This document shows, piece by piece, positions 15,158 through 19,420 of a DNA stretch of 19,420 nucleotides. How positions within the stretch are numbered: the first letter of the stretch is position 1; each line of letters opens with the position of its first letter. Below the pieces are notes generated by a model. That model was not told where the DNA came from, searched no databases, and saw nothing but the letters and a program-made list of their open reading frames with translations. The stretch spans positions 1-19,420 of the forward strand of contig JANMWN010000136.1 in the NCBI GenBank assembly GCA_031394045.1, in the 5' to 3' direction. Made by a program: the position numbers and the translations under genes. The stretch is from JANYIP01 sp031394045 (GTDB lineage Bacteria > Actinomycetota > Actinomycetes > Prado026).

Positions 15158-15810
15158 CGCCTGTTCGTGTGGTGATCGCTGACGACCACCCGATGTACCG
15201 GTACGGGCTACGTGCGGTCTTGGCCGCCTCGCCCGAGGTCGATGTCGTGGGTGAGGCGGGGGACGGCGAAGAGCTCCGAGCCCTGGTCCGCGACACCCGC
15301 CCGGACGTTGTGCTGACTGACCTGGCCATGCCGGGCCTCGACGGCGCAAGCGCCACGCGTCTCATTATCGAGGAGTTCCCCGAGATCGGGGTGCTGGTCT
15401 TGACCATGCACGAGGACGACGAGGCCCTCTTCAGCGCACTCCGCTCCGGAGCTCGCGGGTATCTGCTCAAGGGAGCCGACCGCGACGCGATCGTTCGGGC
15501 CGTGCTGGCCGTCGCCTCCGGCGACGCCGTCTACACAGCGGCCGTGGCTCGGCGCATCGTTGGCTTCTTCACAAGCACCCCCGCGACCTACGCATCCCAG
15601 CTGTTCCCAGAGCTCACAGCACGGGAACGCGAGATCCTGGAGCTGGTAGCGACGGGTTCGGGCAACCACGAGATCGCCCGGCGCCTGGTGCTCTCGGAGA
15701 AGACCGTACGCAACAATGTCGCCGTCATCCTGACCAAGCTCCAGGTCCCAGATCGGGCCGCAGCCGTAGCCAGGGCAAGGGACCGAGGGCTCGGCCCAGA
15801 ACGTCGGTGA
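15154..15810 (+). CDS. NarL/FixJ-family response regulator
   Basis: A 218-residue regulator and the cognate partner of the upstream kinase. The receiver domain (about 1-120) has the acidic pair Asp10/Asp11, phospho-acceptor Asp56 in VVLTDLAMPG, Thr84 and Lys106 in GYLLKG. The output domain (about 152-215) is a LuxR-type helix-turn-helix: LTAREREILELVATG, then NHEIARRLVLSEKTVRNNVA for the recognition helix. The ATG overlaps the kinase stop, giving near one-to-one translation. Phosphorylation on Asp56 should promote dimerisation and DNA binding. The nearest plausible target is the divergent secreted-barrel gene and its own operon; no operator can be assigned from one copy. Confidence 0.93.
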   Translation: MTPVRVVIADDHPMYRYGLRAVLAASPEVDVVGEAGDGEELRALVRDTRPDVVLTDLAMPGLDGASATRLIIEEFPEIGVLVLTMHEDDEALFSALRSGARGYLLKGADRDAIVRAVLAVASGDAVYTAAVARRIVGFFTSTPATYASQLFPELTAREREILELVATGSGNHEIARRLVLSEKTVRNNVAVILTKLQVPDRAAAVARARDRGLGPERR

Positions 15811-15984
15811 CCCAATCCTGTCGGCGATCGCTGTGCTTGCTCCGGTCCAGCCCAACTCCGGGCAGAGCCCTCAAAGTCCCCTCCCCCACCGGACCGAAGC
15901 CGCGGAGCCGTTCTTCGCATCCACTGTCGCTCGTGCCCACCCTTTGTCACGCGCCCCAGAGTCCAGGTCGAACCGGCTCAGAAC

Positions 15985-16158
15985 TCAGGGGCTCCGAAGC
16001 GTCTCGCTCCCCTGGTCAGGCGTGCGCATCCGGAGGTCCTTGTCAGGGTCAGCTGGACAGCAGCAGGCGGCGCGAGCTCGCACTCGCCCGGTGAGCCCGC
16101 CGTAGGTGAGCACGAGCAGGAACAGGACCACGATGCCGCCGAGCAGGTACTCGATCAC
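15985..16158 (-). CDS. Possible small single-helix membrane peptide
   Basis: A 57-codon frame from GTG 16158 with a strong ribosome site (AGAGGAG, 6 bases upstream). The first 20 residues (MIEYLLGGIVVLFLLVLTYG) form one clean membrane helix followed by a positive RVRAR stretch, so the N-terminus would lie outside. The remaining tail, which includes three consecutive Cys, has no family look. In size and start it recalls KdpF-type peptides, but no Kdp genes are present. It is on the same strand as the SHOCT gene, 145 bp further on. The frame is short, so the call rests on the ribosome site and helix. Confidence 0.45.
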   Translation of the reverse strand: MIEYLLGGIVVLFLLVLTYGGLTGRVRARAACCCPADPDKDLRMRTPDQGSETLRSP

Positions 16159-16303
16159 GAAGAGCTCCTCTCACATGGTGGTTCAGCGTTTCAGCAGCCC
16201 CGCGCCAGTCGACGCCGTTCGCGACCATCGGTAGTCCCCGACAACGGTAGCCCAAGCGTTCGTCGGTGGGAGCATGCGTCATCCGATCGGGCTCCGTTCC
16301 GCC

Positions 16304-16615
16304 CTAGTCCCCGCGTTCGTCATCCGATCCCTTCCGATCCGCTGGTGGGCCCGCACTGGCAGCCGAACTGTGCAGAAGGCTCCTCCTCCGGACAAACTCC
16401 TCCTCAGTGATCTCGCCGCGAGCAAGACGCCCCGACAGCACGTCGTCCGGGATAACCGCCGGCCGCCGATCAGTACCGGTCGCGGACGGCTTCTCGGACA
16501 CGCTCCGCACGGCCCACACGATCAAGCCGATGATCAGACCCCAGACGACGAGCATCATCACGCTCATCGACACCCAGCTGCCGACACCCCAGTCTCCGTG
16601 GTTCCACCACATCAT
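16304..16615 (-). CDS. SHOCT-domain small membrane protein
   Basis: A 103-residue protein with an N-terminal metal-ligand-like start (MMWWNHGDW), one membrane helix (about residues 15-37) and a C-terminal SHOCT domain, LSGRLARGEITEEEFVRRRS (about 60-79), a short helical pair thought to mediate oligomerisation. ATG 16615 has GAGGTGA upstream. It is divergent from the P1B metal ATPase, with 335 bp between starts. SHOCT membrane proteins often lie beside copper ATPases in actinobacteria, so a role in metal stress is likely but unproven. The tail is polar. Confidence 0.8.
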   Translation of the reverse strand: MMWWNHGDWGVGSWVSMSVMMLVVWGLIIGLIVWAVRSVSEKPSATGTDRRPAVIPDDVLSGRLARGEITEEEFVRRRSLLHSSAASAGPPADRKGSDDERGD

Positions 16616-16707
16616 GGGGACTCACCTCGATTGTCTTTGGAGTTCGGGTGGTTCCCGAGCTGCGGTTCCACCGTGCTCCAGCCCGCTCCGGCCGAGTAGA
16701 GGCGGAC

Positions 16708-16721
16708 GTCCCAACTGGGAC
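16708..16721. promoter_or_regulatory. Perfect inverted repeat, candidate operator
   Basis: GTCCCA-AC-TGGGAC is a perfect 6-bp-arm inverted repeat in the divergent region. It may be an operator or, with the flanking AGAGG/CCTCT, a bulged hairpin. No bound factor is known. Confidence 0.35.
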
Positions 16722-16776
16722 CTCTTCAGCCGGTTGGGCACCCAGGCAGGGCACGGCTCCTGGCTCGCCTCCTCGG

Positions 16777-16791
16777 ATACCCCCGGGGTGA
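16777..16791. promoter_or_regulatory. GC-rich palindrome resembling a CsoR-type copper operator
   Basis: ATACCCCCGGGGTGA contains the arms ACCCC and GGGGT around one base, with ATA on one side. CsoR-family operators have TACCCC...GGGGTA arms, normally with a longer centre, so this is a partial match. Its place upstream of a P1B ATPase makes metal control plausible. Confidence 0.35.
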
Positions 16792-16797
16792 GGTCCA

Positions 16798-16875
16798 ATG
16801 GCCCTACGGATCGGCCTCAACCAGCGCCATCCTTCAAGCATGCCCACGGTCGAGGAGATCCAACGCGGTGGCTGA
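16798..16875 (+). CDS. Possible 25-residue leader peptide upstream of the metal ATPase
   Basis: ATG 16798 is preceded by TGAGGT at short spacing and starts a 25-codon frame (MALRIGLNQRHPSSMPTVEE..., stop at 16873-16875). It begins seven bases after the palindrome and ends 75 bases before the ATPase start. There are no Cys residues and no clear run of one amino acid. It could be a regulatory uORF or chance. Confidence 0.2.
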   Translation: MALRIGLNQRHPSSMPTVEEIQRGG

Positions 16876-16950
16876 CGACGGCGGCCAACGACGTGGTCAG
16901 AGGAGACTCACAGTTCATGGATGCGGCATCGCTCGGGTACAGGGGTTGAC

Positions 16951-19420
16951 GTGGCCACGGTGCGCGGTATGACACCCCCGCCGGTCAACACCGAGGTGCC
17001 TGCGGCACGTACCGTCGTCCTCGGCGTCGACAACATCTCCTGCCCTTCCGGTCACGCCGTCCTGGAGTCCGCCTTGAGCCGGCGTCCCGGTGTCATCGAG
17101 GTCACCGCGAACTGGGCCACCGCGAACGTGGCTGTCAGGTACGACCCGACCGCCACCGACGAGACGTCCCTGGCGCGATGGGTCGATGACACCGGGTGCC
17201 GGTGCACGGGAGAACCCGTCCCACACCACGTGACCGCCGCCACCACCACCGAGCCGACCATGGCCCCGGCGCATGGCGGCCACGACATGGCCGGGATGGA
17301 GGGGATGTCCGGCGGGGAGCATGGTGGGCCCGAGGGACATGGTGGGCCCGAGGGTCACGGCGGGGACATGTCGGGGCACGTCCGGGCGATGCGCAACAGC
17401 TTCATCGTCGCCGCGGTGATGGCGGTGCCGATCCTGCTGTACTCGCCCATCGGGCGTGACGTGCTCGGCTGGTCGGCCGGGGCGCCGTTCGGACTGTCCG
17501 ACGAGTGGTTCTCCCTGCTGCTCTCGCTGCCGGTGATCTTCTACGCGGACCTGATGTTCTTCACCGGCGCCTGGCAGGCATTGCGGGCCCGCACCCTGGA
17601 CATGATGGTGCTGGTGGCGGTCGCTGTCGGCACCGGCTGGCTGTACTCCGTCATCGTCACTGTCACTGGCGGCGGTGACGTGTTCTATGAGGCCGCCGCA
17701 GTGCTGTCCGCGTTCGTGCTTCTCGGGCATTGGTTGGAGATGCGCGCCCGGTCCGGAGCAAGCACCGCGATCCGGAGCCTGCTGGATCTAGCGCCCCCCA
17801 TGGCGGTGGTCCTGCGCGATGAGACCGAGACCGAGGTCCCCACCTCCGAGGTCCAGGTCGGGGACATCATCCTGGTCCGGCCCGGAGCGAAGATCCCCGT
17901 CGACGGCCTCGTCCAGGACGGCGAGTCCGAGGTCGACGAGTCCATGGTCACCGGTGAAAGCCTGCCGGTGACCAAGGCACCCGGTTCGGCCGTCGTCGGC
18001 GCCACGATCAACCTCAACGGCACCCTGCGCGTCCAGGCGACCAAGGTCGGCCGGGACACCGCGCTTGCGCAGATCGTGGACCTGGTCCAGCAGGCGCAGA
18101 ACTCCAAAGCCCCGGGTCAGCGGCTCGCCGACCGGGCCGCGTTCTGGCTGGTCCTGGTGGCGCTGCTCGGCGGGGTAGCCACCTTTGTCTTCTGGATCAC
18201 CGTCGGTGGCCGCACCGTCAGCGAGGCGATGCTGTTCGCCATCACCGTCGTGGTGGTCACCTGCCCGGACGCGCTCGGGCTGGCCACCCCGATGGCCATC
18301 ATGATCGGTACGGGGTTGGGTGCCAAGCGCGGGGTGCTGTTCAAGAACGCCACCGCGCTGGAGGCCCTGGCCACGGTGAGCACCGTGGTGATGGACAAGA
18401 CCGGCACCCTGACCAACGGGCGACCCGAAGTCGTCGACGTGCAGCCGGTCGATGGCGTCGAGGCGAGCCAGCTGCTCCAGCTGACCGCGGCTGTCGAGCG
18501 GGAGTCCGAGCACCCGATCGCGAAGGCGATCGTCGCGTACGCCGACACCCACGACGCAGCTCGCTCCACTGTCGGCGACTTCGAGAACGTCCCTGGGCAC
18601 GGCGCCGTCGCCACCGTCGACGGGCGCCGGGTCGCGGTCGGGAACCGCCGGCTCATGGAGCGCGAGCACGTGGATCTGGTCGAGCTCGGCCCCATCATCG
18701 ACGCGATCTCCGGCGCGGGTCGGACCGTGGTCGCGGTTGCTGTGGACGGTAAACCCGCTGGTGCCTTCGGGGTCGCTGACGCACCACGGCTGACCGCCGG
18801 TGCTGCGGTGGCGGACCTGCGTAGCCTGCAGGTGACCGCGGTGATGCTGACCGGTGACAACGCCACCACCGCGGCCCGGATCGCCGAGCAGGTGGGCGTG
18901 AGTGACGTCATCGCCGACGTGCTCCCCGGGGACAAGGCCACCACGATCGAACGCCTGCAGGGCGACCGGGTTCGAGTGGCGATGGTCGGCGACGGGGTCA
19001 ACGACGCCCCGGCGTTGGCCCGGGCCGACGTGGGTATCGCCATCGGCGCCGGCACCGATGTCGCGATCGACACCGCTGACGTGGTCCTGATGCGCTCGGA
19101 TCCCCTAGACGTACCGGTCGCGATCCGGATCAGCCGGGCAACCGTTCGCAAGATGCACCAGAACCTGGCCTGGGCCATCGGCTACAACGCGATCGCGCTG
19201 CCGATCGCCGCTGGGGTTTTCGTCCCGTGGGGGCTGACCCTGCGCCCGGAGATCGCGGCTCTGTCGATGTCGGGGTCCACCGTGCTGGTTGCGGTCAACG
19301 CGCTGCTGCTGCGCCGGCTCCGCCTACCGGCCCAGGGACCCATGCGACCTCCAGCCGACCCGGTCGGTCCTGCCCCCGCGCCTGACCTGCCCGGTGGCCG
19401 TACCCTGGTCAGTGATGAGA
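16951..19420 (+). CDS. P1B-type heavy-metal-translocating ATPase, CPD variant (3' end off window)
   Basis: At least 823 residues of a metal-exporting P-type ATPase; GTG 16951 has AGGGG upstream and no stop before the window end. A degenerate HMA domain (about 21-85) has NISCPSGHA, so CxxC is reduced to Cys31 alone. A His/Met/Gly-rich linker (about 88-145) follows. The actuator has TGES at 334-337. The ion-path motif is TCPDALGLATP (Cys438-Pro-Asp440), not CPC or CPH. Phosphorylation site DKTGT starts at Asp482; the nucleotide domain has SEHP (His521); the hinge is GDGVND (680-685). Late helices carry YNAIALP and MSGSTVLVAVNALLL (from 773), which resemble the CopB (P1B-3) group. A Pro-rich tail shows the end is near. 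It should export a transition metal, perhaps copper; the Asp may change the metal. Confidence 0.92.
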   Translation, partial: MATVRGMTPPPVNTEVPAARTVVLGVDNISCPSGHAVLESALSRRPGVIEVTANWATANVAVRYDPTATDETSLARWVDDTGCRCTGEPVPHHVTAATTTEPTMAPAHGGHDMAGMEGMSGGEHGGPEGHGGPEGHGGDMSGHVRAMRNSFIVAAVMAVPILLYSPIGRDVLGWSAGAPFGLSDEWFSLLLSLPVIFYADLMFFTGAWQALRARTLDMMVLVAVAVGTGWLYSVIVTVTGGGDVFYEAAAVLSAFVLLGHWLEMRARSGASTAIRSLLDLAPPMAVVLRDETETEVPTSEVQVGDIILVRPGAKIPVDGLVQDGESEVDESMVTGESLPVTKAPGSAVVGATINLNGTLRVQATKVGRDTALAQIVDLVQQAQNSKAPGQRLADRAAFWLVLVALLGGVATFVFWITVGGRTVSEAMLFAITVVVVTCPDALGLATPMAIMIGTGLGAKRGVLFKNATALEALATVSTVVMDKTGTLTNGRPEVVDVQPVDGVEASQLLQLTAAVERESEHPIAKAIVAYADTHDAARSTVGDFENVPGHGAVATVDGRRVAVGNRRLMEREHVDLVELGPIIDAISGAGRTVVAVAVDGKPAGAFGVADAPRLTAGAAVADLRSLQVTAVMLTGDNATTAARIAEQVGVSDVIADVLPGDKATTIERLQGDRVRVAMVGDGVNDAPALARADVGIAIGAGTDVAIDTADVVLMRSDPLDVPVAIRISRATVRKMHQNLAWAIGYNAIALPIAAGVFVPWGLTLRPEIAALSMSGSTVLVAVNALLLRRLRLPAQGPMRPPADPVGPAPAPDLPGGRTLVSDE
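17320..17355 (+). repeat. Two tandem 18-bp repeats in the ATPase metal-binding linker
   Basis: CATGGTGGGCCCGAGGGA is repeated once with a single change in the last base, followed by a partial third unit (CACGGCGGGG). Each unit encodes His-Gly-Gly-Pro-Glu-Gly. The near identity at DNA level suggests recent duplication by slippage, so the number of units may vary between strains. Confidence 0.85.

Larger units (their letters stand above)
16616..16950. other. 335-bp divergent regulatory region between SHOCT and ATPase genes
   Basis: The gap separates two divergent starts. It contains two inverted repeats listed separately (16708-16721 and 16777-16791) and a possible 25-codon leader ORF (16798-16875). 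No strong -35/-10 pair stands out. No longer gene is convincing. Confidence 0.5.

Noticed and set aside
17052..19178. Several long minus-strand open frames opposite the ATPase
   Set aside because: They are antisense shadows of a strongly coding frame with all P-type ATPase motifs.
1..19420. CRISPR arrays, insertion sequences, integrases, prophage genes
   Set aside because: No repeat-spacer pattern, transposase, terminal inverted repeats or phage genes were seen on either strand.

Overview
The window is high-GC DNA with GTG/TTG starts, purine-rich Shine-Dalgarno sites, a leaderless-type promoter and protein families typical of a filamentous or soil actinobacterium. A member of the Pseudonocardiales or a relative would fit, but no rRNA or tRNA is present to confirm this. 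The taxonomy is inference.

Layout. (1) 1-3006: the start of a CoA-transferase subunit A gene (minus strand, broken by a frameshift), a six-helix membrane protein (plus) and a SulP/STAS anion transporter (minus). (2) 3430-11136: a catabolic island. A minus-strand operon holds a metal-dependent 'cyclase' hydrolase and two half-size TauE/SafE permease genes. Divergent from it are a gamma-glutamyltransferase-like Ntn hydrolase and a GntR/FCD regulator, then a class III aminotransferase. A second minus-strand operon holds an NCS1 permease and an AHL-lactonase-like metallo-beta-lactamase. (3) 11276-12380: small stand-alone genes encoding a cyclic-nucleotide-binding domain protein, a three-helix-bundle protein and an acidic DxDxDG protein. 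(4) 12485-15810: a secreted allene-oxide-cyclase-barrel protein divergent from a NarL-type histidine kinase/response regulator pair. (5) 15985-19420: a metal-homeostasis block with a small membrane peptide, a SHOCT membrane protein and a P1B-type metal ATPase running off the right edge.

The main discovery is in region 2. Three separate promoters carry the same arrangement: two GGATCC palindromes exactly 21 bp apart. Read in the direction of the cyclase, aminotransferase and NCS1 genes, the first palindrome lies 5 bp before a TTGNNN -35 box. The second lies inside the 17-bp spacer, 7 bp before the -10 box. These promoters control the cyclase-TauE operon (at the divergent GGT-like/gntR junction), the aminotransferase, and the NCS1-lactonase operon. 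GGATCC is the core of the operator I recall for the FCD-type regulator VanR of Caulobacter, and a GntR/FCD gene sits in the middle of the cluster. I infer a single self-contained regulon: import (NCS1), hydrolysis (cyclase, GGT-like enzyme, lactonase), transamination, and possible export or co-transport (split TauE pair). Its substrate is unknown, probably a nitrogenous or cyclic amide/lactone compound.

The P1B ATPase is also unusual. Its transmembrane metal motif reads CPD instead of CPC/CPH, its N-terminal HMA domain has lost one Cys of CxxC, and a His/Met/Gly-rich linker follows.
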